Of a stretch of 6,784 nt of DNA, positions 1 to 4,740 are shown one piece after another; the first letter of the stretch is position 1, and each line of letters starts with the position of its first letter. The DNA comes from Terriglobia bacterium (GTDB taxonomy: Bacteria > Acidobacteriota > Terriglobia > UBA7540): the NCBI GenBank assembly GCA_030040515.1, contig JASHTO010000537.1:1-6784 (forward strand). The letters run 5' to 3'. Both the position numbers and the translations under genes were made by a program. The notes beneath the pieces were generated by a model. The model did not search any database and had not been told where the DNA came from. It saw only the letters and a list, made by a program, of their open reading frames with translations.

Positions 1-244
1 ACGCAGGTTGATTCAACTTGACCGAGGCGGCAAAGAATAACCTTGAGCAGCGGGATTCGATCAGATTCTTTGCAGAAAGGGGGGCATTTCCTCTTCTGAC
101 CTTTTCCCTCCTGACCGAACTGTCCATGTTCAAGCATGTCCCCATGTATAATCCCTGGCGAATAAGAATGCGATGAAACTCCTCTTGTTCCGCCTCAGTT
201 GGAAATGGAGAAGCATTCGTCCGTTAAGATATCGGAGCGAACGT
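1..244. other. Left flank, no gene recognised
   Basis: No convincing gene is visible. A short open frame from the left edge, ending with TAA at 38-40, could be the tail of a truncated gene, but twelve codons cannot be assigned. A perfect TATAAT occurs at 147-152 with no good -35 hexamer at a normal distance, so it is at most a weak promoter candidate for the transposase genes that follow. The left end of the insertion sequence should lie somewhere here, but I could not fix it. Confidence 0.4.
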
Positions 245-307
245 ATGAGGAAGGAACGGAAGCATTCCACTTCAGAAGAAAAAGTAGCCATCTAGAGGCG
301 GCATCTT
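245..307 (+). pseudogene. Severed N-terminus of IS3 orfA, ended by an amber codon
   Basis: The natural start of orfA appears to be the ATG at 245. It has GGAG at 234-237, seven bases upstream, and the frame runs 16 codons (beginning MRKERKHSTSEEKVAI) to TAG at 293-295. After the stop the same frame continues RRHLVDKVPVSELC and so on, through the whole helix-turn-helix and coiled coil. In relatives the stop position normally holds a hydrophobic residue such as Leu, so one base change (for example TTG to TAG) explains it. The break removes the first basic segment and part of helix 1 of the DNA-binding domain. Translation of the rest would need the GTG at 308 or amber suppression. Confidence 0.7.
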
Positions 308-559
308 GTGGACAAAGTACCCGTCTCGGAGCTGTGTGAAGAACTGAGCCTGCGGCCAACAGTGTTCTACCGCTGGCAGAAAGAACTGTTCGAGAACGGA
401 GCCGCCGCTTTTCAGTCTCAAGGCCGTCCCCAGCGCCAAGTGGAGGAGAAGCAGAAACGGATCGAGTTCTTGGAGAAAAAGGTGCAGACCAAGGACGAGG
501 TTTTGGCGGAGTTGATGGCTGAGCATATCGCGTTAAAAAAAAGTCTTGGGGAACTCTAA
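308..559 (+). CDS. IS3-family transposase OrfA (remaining frame after amber codon)
   Basis: OrfA supplies the DNA-binding and multimerisation half of the IS3 transposase and recognises the IS terminal repeats. Reading from the GTG at 308 gives 83 residues. Residues 4-27 (PVSELCEELSLRPTVFYRWQ region) are the second half of a homeodomain-like helix-turn-helix. Residues about 44-80 form a charged, leucine/valine-spaced coiled coil typical of the OrfA leucine zipper. The intact family protein would start at 245 and have 104 residues, but an amber codon at 293-295 interrupts it. The GTG at 308 has no clear ribosome-binding site, so expression is doubtful. The frame ends 11 bases before the apparent orfB start, and the run of A residues at 535-542 provides the -1 shift into orfB. 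Family assignment is secure; function of this copy is uncertain. Confidence 0.8.
   Translation: MDKVPVSELCEELSLRPTVFYRWQKELFENGAAAFQSQGRPQRQVEEKQKRIEFLEKKVQTKDEVLAELMAEHIALKKSLGEL
535..541 (+). other. Programmed -1 ribosomal frameshift site (A AAA AAA)
   Basis: Eight consecutive A residues (535-542) are followed by G. In the orfA frame the codons are TTA AAA AAA AGT. Slippage back by one base continues as AAG TCT TGG and so on, with no stop, into orfB. This is the classic IS3-family slippery arrangement. The fusion would add residues reading KSWGTLTGIWVPHD across the junction and give a protein of about 402 residues from the GTG at 308, or about 423 from the ATG at 245 if the amber codon were read through. 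Confidence 0.75.
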
Positions 560-570
560 CCGGTATCTGG

Positions 571-1515
571 GTGCCGCACGATGTGCGGGGCCCAGTAGTC
601 GATTTCGTCCGGCGCTGGTCGGAAAGGGCTGAGATCGGCGTCCGACGGTTCATCCCTCGGCTGGGCGTAACCGCCAGCAAGTTCTATGACTGGCGGCAGC
701 GGTACGGGTGTGTCAACGAGCACAACGGTTGGGTTCCCCGTGATTTCTGGCTGGAGCCGTGGGAGAAGGAAGCGATCATCGAGTTCCATTTGAAGAACCC
801 GCTGGAGGGTTATCGGCGGCTGACGTTCATGATGCTTGACGCTGACGTTGTGGCCGTCAGTCCAGCGAGCGTTTGGCGGGTGTTGAAGCAGGCTGGATTG
901 TTATCGCGTTGGAAGAGGCGACCGTCGCGCAAGGGGACCGGTTTCGAGCAGCCGCTGCAACCGCACCAGCACTGGCATATCGATGTTTCCTACATCAACC
1001 TGTGCGGCACGTTCTATTACTTGTGCAGCGTTCTGGACGGGTTCAGCCGCTTCCTCGTGCATTGGGATTTGCGCGAGTCGATGCGGGAAGCGGATGTCGA
1101 GGTGATACTCGAACGCGCCAAGGAGAAGTACCCGGAAGCGAAGCCACGCATCATCTCGGACAATGGTCCGCAGTTCATTGCCCGCGATTTCAAGGAGTTC
1201 ATTCGCATCTCGAGCATGACGCACGTCCGAACCTCGCCTAACTACCCGCAGTCGAATGGGAAGCTGGAACGCTGGCACAAGTCGCTGAAAAACGAATGCA
1301 TTCGACCGGGGACGCCGCTGTCACTGGAAGATGCAAAACGCCTGATTCAACAGTATGTGGATCGCTATAACAGCGTGCGGTTGCACAGTGCGATCGGCTA
1401 CGTGACACCGAAGGACATGCTTGCAGGCCGACAGGTTGAGATTCACACTGAGCGCGACCGCAAGCTGGAAGCCGCCAGACAGCGACGTCAGAGTCGCCGC
1501 CAGCAAGCTGCATGA
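571..1515 (+). CDS. IS3-family transposase OrfB, DDE integrase domain
   Basis: This is the catalytic half of the IS3 transposase. Numbered from the GTG at 571 (314 aa), residues about 30-125 contain the HTH_21-like segment (ASKFYDWRQRYG, then LEGYRRLTFMML). Residues about 132-285 are the rve integrase core. The catalytic triad is visible: D138 in HWHIDVSY, D197 in ISDNGPQF and E233 in SNGKLERWHKSLK, with 35 residues between the second D and the E, so DD(35)E is intact. The C-terminus is strongly basic (RQRRQSRRQ). No ribosome-binding site precedes 571, and the frame is open back through 541, which fits production as an OrfAB fusion by -1 frameshifting rather than separate initiation. No internal stop is seen, so the catalytic half is undamaged although orfA is interrupted. 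The nearest relatives I recall are IS3-type transposases of Planctomycetes, Verrucomicrobia and Acidobacteria. Confidence 0.92.
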   Translation: MPHDVRGPVVDFVRRWSERAEIGVRRFIPRLGVTASKFYDWRQRYGCVNEHNGWVPRDFWLEPWEKEAIIEFHLKNPLEGYRRLTFMMLDADVVAVSPASVWRVLKQAGLLSRWKRRPSRKGTGFEQPLQPHQHWHIDVSYINLCGTFYYLCSVLDGFSRFLVHWDLRESMREADVEVILERAKEKYPEAKPRIISDNGPQFIARDFKEFIRISSMTHVRTSPNYPQSNGKLERWHKSLKNECIRPGTPLSLEDAKRLIQQYVDRYNSVRLHSAIGYVTPKDMLAGRQVEIHTERDRKLEAARQRRQSRRQQAA

Positions 1516-1643
1516 AGAGCGAAGTGGCCTGCCACCGCGATGTCGGATAGCCGTCAAGTAGTTTGGCGGAATCGCTGCCACAAAAGTCGGCCCGTATACG
1601 TTCTTGATATGTGAACGCAAGAAGCATAGCTGAGCCGAGAGAG

Positions 1644-2153
1644 ATGGAAGTCTCAAACTCCGAAGGACTGGACGCAATCTTTCGTGCTCATTACGAGCGC
1701 ATAGCCCGCGTCATCGGCAGGGTCATTCATGACCAAGCCCGCGCGGAGGAACTAGCGGTGGAAGTCTTTCTGAAGTGGTGGCGCAATCCTCAGGCGCATG
1801 GAGAGCACGCGGAAGGATGGCTTTATCGGACTGCAGTACGTGAGGCTTTGGACGAATTAAGACGCCAGATGCGAAGGAGCCGATTCGAGCGCCTCTTCAG
1901 TTTTGTCCGCGAGTCACCGAAAACCCCAGAGCACTTGTACGCCGTCAACGCCGAGCAGCACAGAGTGCGAATTGTTCTTGCAGCTTTGAGTCGACGTCAT
2001 GCCGAGCTACTTCTCCTGTGGAGCCAAGGATTCAGCTACCGAGAGATGGCCGTCTCTCTCCCCGTGAGTCCCGACTATGTTGGGAGTCTTGTCAAACGTG
2101 CTCAAGACGCGTTCCGGAAGGAGTATTTGAAACGATATGGAAACAAATCATGA
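1644..2153 (+). CDS. ECF-type (sigma-70 family) RNA polymerase sigma factor
   Basis: This small alternative sigma factor directs RNA polymerase to specific promoters. From the ATG at 1644 it has 169 residues. Residues about 8-78 are region 2 (LDAIFRAHYERIARVIGRVI, DQARAEELAVEVFLKWW). A linker follows, then residues about 106-159 are region 4 with a helix-turn-helix (ALSRRHAELLLLWSQGFSYREMA, then PVSPDYVGSLVKRAQDAFRK). A GTG at 1611 would add 11 residues but lacks a ribosome-binding site; the ATG at 1644 is preceded by GAGAGAG and is preferred. The end overlaps the next gene by 17 bases, the layout of a sigma factor co-transcribed with its regulator. Its promoter must lie in the roughly 130 bases after the IS transposase, so the IS insertion may have changed its control. 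ECF subgroup and target regulon cannot be told from sequence. Confidence 0.88.
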   Translation: MEVSNSEGLDAIFRAHYERIARVIGRVIHDQARAEELAVEVFLKWWRNPQAHGEHAEGWLYRTAVREALDELRRQMRRSRFERLFSFVRESPKTPEHLYAVNAEQHRVRIVLAALSRRHAELLLLWSQGFSYREMAVSLPVSPDYVGSLVKRAQDAFRKEYLKRYGNKS

Positions 2154-3054
2154 AGCTCAGTGGATCGCCGACCGCCTCGCAACTCTCGATCCAAACTGGA
2201 GTCCGGATCTCGCACGTGGGCACTCGCTGCTCGCCTCCAAGTTGGTGAAGCGACATCACTCGTTGACGTGGATTGCAGTTGCTACCACTACAGCTACGGT
2301 GTGCGTCGCGGCATTTGCACTTCCGACAACCAGGGCGCTTGCTCAACAACTCTGGTACAGGTTTATTTTGAATCGCGTCGAGGTTGTTCGCCTCGATCTA
2401 TCGAAGTTGCCGCTGCAGATGCACGTAACCACCAACGGTCTGGAGCAGAGCGTCCAGGATATGGAGGAAGCGGAACGCAAAGCAGGCTTTAGGCCGTACC
2501 TACCTTTACCCGGCCTCTTAGACACGAATCCTAGCATAACGATCACTGGGCCGATCTCGGTTGAACAAACAATCCACGTCCGCGATATCGAATCCACTCT
2601 CGTCGAAGTTGGAGCAAGTGACGTGCAGGTGCCGGCTGAATGGGAAGGAGTTCAATTGCGGACCCAGATCGGACCCATGGTGGAGCTGAACTATGCTGAC
2701 GGGGTTCAAATCGTGCAAACGCGGCCAATGGAACTCTCGGTTCCTTCCGGTTTTCCTCTGGAACAATTCGCAGAGGTGGCATTCCAGAGCATCGGGGTTT
2801 CTTCGTGGGAAGCGCGTGCCATGGCGCAAAGGTTCGCAGCCAATCCAGCGTGGCTGGTCGACCTTCCGCCTGATGCGCTCGTGAACATCCAGGAGGTGTC
2901 GCTACAGGCGGGTCCAGGGATGCTGATTGAGGAGTTTGACGACAGAGGCGCAGTTAAGCGGGTGACCGTTGTCCGTAGCGCGAGCGAACGAATGTACTCA
3001 GTAAGCAGTGGAAATCGGGAACTAAGCATGAAGATCGCCGACGCCCTTCCCTGA
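2137..3054 (+). CDS. Single-pass membrane protein, probable anti-sigma regulator
   Basis: A protein of 305 residues with a short cytoplasmic N-terminus (about 1-43), one hydrophobic helix (about 44-62, TWIAVATTTATVCVAAFAL) and a large extracytoplasmic domain. The region around 110-127 (EEAERKAGFRPYLPLPGLL) resembles the start of DUF4367-like domains found in membrane proteins encoded beside ECF sigma genes; that link is from memory and moderate. There is no HxxxCxxC zinc-binding anti-sigma motif, and the cytoplasmic part is short for a classical anti-sigma domain. The start at 2137 lies inside the sigma gene, with GGAAGGAG at 2116-2123, thirteen bases upstream, so translation is probably coupled. 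Role by context: it senses an envelope signal and holds or releases the sigma factor. It could instead be a target or accessory of the sigma factor rather than its inhibitor. Confidence 0.65.
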   Translation: METNHEAQWIADRLATLDPNWSPDLARGHSLLASKLVKRHHSLTWIAVATTTATVCVAAFALPTTRALAQQLWYRFILNRVEVVRLDLSKLPLQMHVTTNGLEQSVQDMEEAERKAGFRPYLPLPGLLDTNPSITITGPISVEQTIHVRDIESTLVEVGASDVQVPAEWEGVQLRTQIGPMVELNYADGVQIVQTRPMELSVPSGFPLEQFAEVAFQSIGVSSWEARAMAQRFAANPAWLVDLPPDALVNIQEVSLQAGPGMLIEEFDDRGAVKRVTVVRSASERMYSVSSGNRELSMKIADALP

Positions 3055-3073
3055 GTTTAGCGTTCGCAGTAAC

Positions 3074-3121
3074 GTGCCATTCTCCGGCGGGCGCTACAAA
3101 CCAACCACTGGAGAATGGCGC
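3074..3121. repeat. Inverted repeat/hairpin after the sigma operon
   Basis: GCCATTCTCC at 3076-3085 is exactly complementary to GGAGAATGGC at 3110-3119. G-C and G-U pairs extend the stem to 3074-3087/3108-3121, enclosing a loop of about 20 bases. It begins 20 bases after the stop codon of the membrane-protein gene. There is no T tract behind it, so it is a possible 3'-end stabiliser or weak terminator, or a dispersed repeat, rather than a standard Rho-independent terminator. The right arm also forms the palindrome AATGGCGCCATT (3114-3125), so two alternative foldings compete. Confidence 0.45.
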
Positions 3122-3408
3122 CATTGAAGCCGCTTACCCCCGAATGACCTCACTAACGCGTTTAGCAATCTACCTCGCGTCTGCTGACGTTGACTGGCAA
3201 ACCGGATCTGAGAACAGCATGGCGCGGCGGAGCTACAATGAACTTGCCAGGTGAAACGGAGGCGGGCTCTGCCGGGAGGCAACCATGCCGAGGGATAACC
3301 AGGCGGGCTCATCGAGCCGATGTTCAGCAGCGCGGGAGCCAATCCTCTCGCGCTGTGCATTGCGTGGAAAAAGCCATCGGACGATAGACCCCATGCCTTG
3401 AAAAATCC

Positions 3409-3425
3409 CCGTCCCGCAGGGGCGG
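3409..3425. repeat. GC-rich 7-bp hairpin with GCA triloop
   Basis: CCGTCCC at 3409-3415 pairs with GGGGCGG at 3419-3425 (six Watson-Crick pairs and one G-U) around a three-base GCA loop. The surrounding AAAAATCCCCGTCCCGCAGG style resembles dispersed noncoding palindromes I associate with acidobacterial genomes, though I cannot verify this here. It lies upstream of the preferred start of the next gene (3494) and would interrupt a gene begun at 3320, which supports the later start. Confidence 0.4.
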
Positions 3426-3493
3426 AATCTACCCTAACGGAGAACGTCGCTTCTCCATTTCACGCTGAGCCAAGACACTCTAAGGGACCTCAT

Positions 3494-4063
3494 TTGCAAG
3501 CGAAGCTTGCGCTGAGCGTGGTTATCGTATTTGCGCTGGGGCTACCGGCCCGATCATTGATTAGTCCCTTCGAAACTCGTTTCACAGCCTTCGAACAAAT
3601 CCGTGACCTGATGGAGACGATGTCCAGCGCCGGCGCTCCCGATATTCCGGCTGTTGAAATCAAAGATGCCGCCTCGTGGGACAACTGGATTCGGGCGCGC
3701 GACCGCGAAATCCGAGGGCGTATTGACCGCGGAATGGAAGACTCCATTGCCAACCTGATTCTATTCGGCACTTCATATTGCCGTCTGCCCCCAATTCCGG
3801 GCGCAGCCCAGAGCCTGAACACCCAAGGCGAACTGACCTCCGCCGCTCTCGAACGTGTCCACGCCTTGACGCTCGCCTCGCGGCAACCGGGAGATAACGA
3901 ACGGGCGCGCTTCGTGCGGGATTTCCTTCAGCGGAAAAAGGTGGCGGGGAACAAGCAGGTAATTGTTACGGGCATTGATACTCTCCTTCAGGCAAGGTGT
4001 GAAGAAAGTCCCAAGGTGTGCTCTCTGGCTCTTCCCAAGAATTGCGAAATGAACCGACGGTAG
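3494..4063 (+). CDS. Secreted hypothetical protein, possibly C-terminally truncated
   Basis: I do not recognise a named function. The frame is open from 3320, but the first 58 codons cross a hairpin and look noncoding. The TTG at 3494 has AAGGGA at 3482-3487, seven bases upstream, and opens directly into a signal peptide (QAKLALSVVIVFALGLPARS), giving 189 residues. The mature part contains IKDAASWDNWIRARDREIRG followed by RIDRGMEDSIANLILFGTS. From memory this resembles larger exported proteins of Acidobacteriota that continue well past the RARFVRDFLQRK segment. Here the match to that pattern fades after about residue 145, and the protein ends with an unremarkable Cys-containing tail (ARCEESPKVCS). 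A truncation or frameshift near 3940 is therefore possible. A palindromic repeat follows four bases after the stop. No operon partner is seen. Confidence 0.5.
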   Translation: MQAKLALSVVIVFALGLPARSLISPFETRFTAFEQIRDLMETMSSAGAPDIPAVEIKDAASWDNWIRARDREIRGRIDRGMEDSIANLILFGTSYCRLPPIPGAAQSLNTQGELTSAALERVHALTLASRQPGDNERARFVRDFLQRKKVAGNKQVIVTGIDTLLQARCEESPKVCSLALPKNCEMNRR

Positions 4064-4067
4064 GATT

Positions 4068-4119
4068 TGTAGCGGCGCCCTATGAGCGCCGAAAACAACG
4101 GTCTCAGACCGCCGCTACA
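4068..4119. repeat. Palindromic REP-like element with three-way-junction fold
   Basis: TGTAGCGGCG (4068-4077) and CGCCGCTACA (4110-4119) are perfect 10-base inverted repeats. Inside them are two more hairpins: CGGCGC/GCGCCG at 4073-4078/4086-4091, and CGGTCT-C-AGACCG at 4099-4111, separated by AAAACAA. If the outer stem opens to TGTAG/CTACA, all three stems can coexist as a cloverleaf-like junction. The element starts four bases after the stop of the secreted-protein gene, the usual place for REP-type dispersed repeats. It probably has other genomic copies; I recall similar GTAGCGGCG palindromes in Verrucomicrobia but cannot check. Confidence 0.6.
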
Positions 4120-4169
4120 GAAATGATGGTCACTCGATTCTGTAATCCACAATGGTCCGATAATAGGCC

Positions 4170-4185
4170 GAATGCGATCGCATTC
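4170..4185. other. 16-base perfect palindrome containing GCGATCGC
   Basis: GAATGCGATCGCATTC reads identically on both strands. It contains GCGATCGC, a Dam-type GATC within an octamer. It lies in noncoding DNA with no gene clearly divergent from it. It could be a dimeric-protein operator or a methylation/cleavage site; nothing in the context decides. Confidence 0.4.
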
Positions 4186-4315
4186 TTCCAAGCCTCTGTA
4201 TTCTGCGGAATTATTGCGCGTGTGTCCAGTGCGGCGTACTCAGTTGAACCTCATTAACTACCTTAGTCAGGGCGAAACACGATGTCGCATAAGGGGAAGA
4301 AAACGGATAAGAAAC

Positions 4316-4352
4316 TGGTAGGTCTGGGGAGATTCGAACTCCCGACCCGCGG
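4316..4352 (-). pseudogene. 3' fragment of a tRNA gene (T arm, acceptor strand, CCA)
   Basis: On the minus strand, 4343-4327 reads GGGAG-TTCGAAT-CTCCC, a perfect 5-bp T stem with a canonical 7-base T loop. It is followed by CAGACCT (4326-4320), a discriminator A, and an encoded CCA (4318-4316). GGTC (4347-4344) fits the end of a variable loop, and CCGCG (4352-4348) could be the 3' strand of an anticodon stem. Upstream there is no matching 5' anticodon strand, no D arm and no 5' acceptor strand (AGGTCTG expected), and position 33 would not be T, so a complete tRNA is not supported. The 3' part resembles elongator-Met-type tRNAs ending CAGACC-ACCA. Such 3' fragments are often left by integrases that use tRNA genes as attachment sites. 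Confidence 0.5.
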
Positions 4353-4421
4353 TTTAGGGAACCCTCGAACCACCGTTCACCCTGTTCGGAACCACGACTT
4401 TTCAGTCGGATACACTGGCTC

Positions 4422-4661
4422 TCATTCGGACCAGTCGAAGTCTCGGAGCGACACCTTAAGCAGTTCGACACCACCCAATCGATTCGCGAGCAACGGGAGA
4501 TGGAGATAGAAGAACTTGAATAGCATGCGCACCCATTCGTGCTATGTGGTGTTCCGGTGGGCCACCCACTTGCCGACCACCTCGTTAATCGTCGGCGGAA
4601 CGGCGGGTTCTTCCTGGAAATTATTGCCTCTCCGCGCCTTGAATTGCCTTTCAGCCAACAC
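4422..4661 (-). pseudogene. Possible decayed coding sequence, split by an amber codon
   Basis: One minus-strand frame is open from TAA at 4665-4667 to TGA at 4422-4424 except for a single TAG at 4542-4544. The first piece from GTG at 4661 has 39 residues (ends TINEVVGKWVAHRNTT). The second has 39 more (includes HEWVRMLFKFFYLHLPLL and ANRLGGVELLKVSLRDFDWSE). Codons have strongly G/C-biased third positions and a protein-like composition, unlike the competing frames. I do not recognise a family. It may be the remnant of a gene's C-terminus, two tiny genes, or chance. It lies between the tRNA fragment and the phosphoesterase gene, on the same strand as both. Confidence 0.3.
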
Positions 4662-4726
4662 CTCTTACCTCGCTCCCGGCTGCAACCCTGACACCAACAC
4701 AGAAAAGCCTTGTGATTTACTTTGAT

Positions 4727-4740
4727 AGCGCAGATGCGCT
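4727..4740 (-). terminator. Short hairpin at the end of the phosphoesterase gene
   Basis: AGCGCA-GA-TGCGCT is a perfect inverted repeat that overlaps the last base of the phosphoesterase stop codon on the minus strand. It is only 5-6 bp and no T tract follows in the direction of transcription, so it is a weak terminator candidate at best, although its position at the gene's end fits. Confidence 0.25.

Larger units (their letters stand above)
245..1515 (+). mobile_element. IS3-family insertion sequence (coding core; termini not located)
   Basis: This is the coding part of an IS3-family element: a small helix-turn-helix orfA, an A-rich -1 frameshift site, and orfB with an rve-type DDE integrase domain. 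Such elements move by a copy-out/paste-in pathway using the OrfAB fusion made by frameshifting. The true element must extend beyond these coordinates, into about 1-244 on the left and 1516-1610 on the right. I found no convincing terminal inverted repeats or target duplication. The only shared motif is TTCCGCC at 188-194 against GGCGGAA at 1565-1571. orfA carries an in-frame amber codon (293-295), so this copy is probably crippled or depends on a downstream start. Confidence 0.85.
3055..3493. other. Intergenic region with hairpins, no gene recognised
   Basis: The 439 bases between the sigma operon and the next credible start hold no convincing gene; the open frames here overlap one another on both strands and have no family resemblance. 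Structure seen: a long inverted repeat at 3074-3121, a 12-base palindrome AATGGCGCCATT at 3114-3125, a small GGCTC-ATC-GAGCC hairpin at 3306-3318, and a GC-rich hairpin at 3409-3425. The stretch 3230-3340 is rich in GGCGGG/GGAGGC-type motifs, but I recognise no riboswitch or RNA family in it. Confidence 0.4.

Noticed and set aside
195..680. Long minus-strand open frame across orfA
   Set aside because: It lies antisense to the recognisable transposase, has no family signature and is rich in Arg/Ser/Pro as expected of a shadow frame.
188..1571. TTCCGCC (188-194) and GGCGGAA (1565-1571) as IS terminal inverted repeats
   Set aside because: Only seven bases match; flanks do not pair, the outer bases are not TG...CA on both sides, and no target duplication was found.
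1568..1598. ECF-type autoregulated promoter (GGAATC ... CGTATA) upstream of the sigma gene
   Set aside because: The spacer is about 19 bases against the usual 15-17 and the -35 match is partial; it may also lie inside the IS end.
3094..3387. Overlapping small open frames on both strands between the sigma operon and the secreted protein
   Set aside because: No ribosome-binding site, no domain-like features, and they overlap hairpins.
4174..4181. GCGATCGC as evidence of a cyanobacterial (HIP1) genome
   Set aside because: A single copy inside a larger palindrome; the rest of the window does not look cyanobacterial.
4018..4257. Plus-strand open frame after the secreted-protein gene
   Set aside because: It translates straight through the palindromic repeat at 4068-4119, which produces the apparent peptide.
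4282..4509. Plus-strand frame containing LVGLGRFELPTRG
   Set aside because: This peptide is the familiar false translation of the complement of a tRNA T arm and acceptor end.
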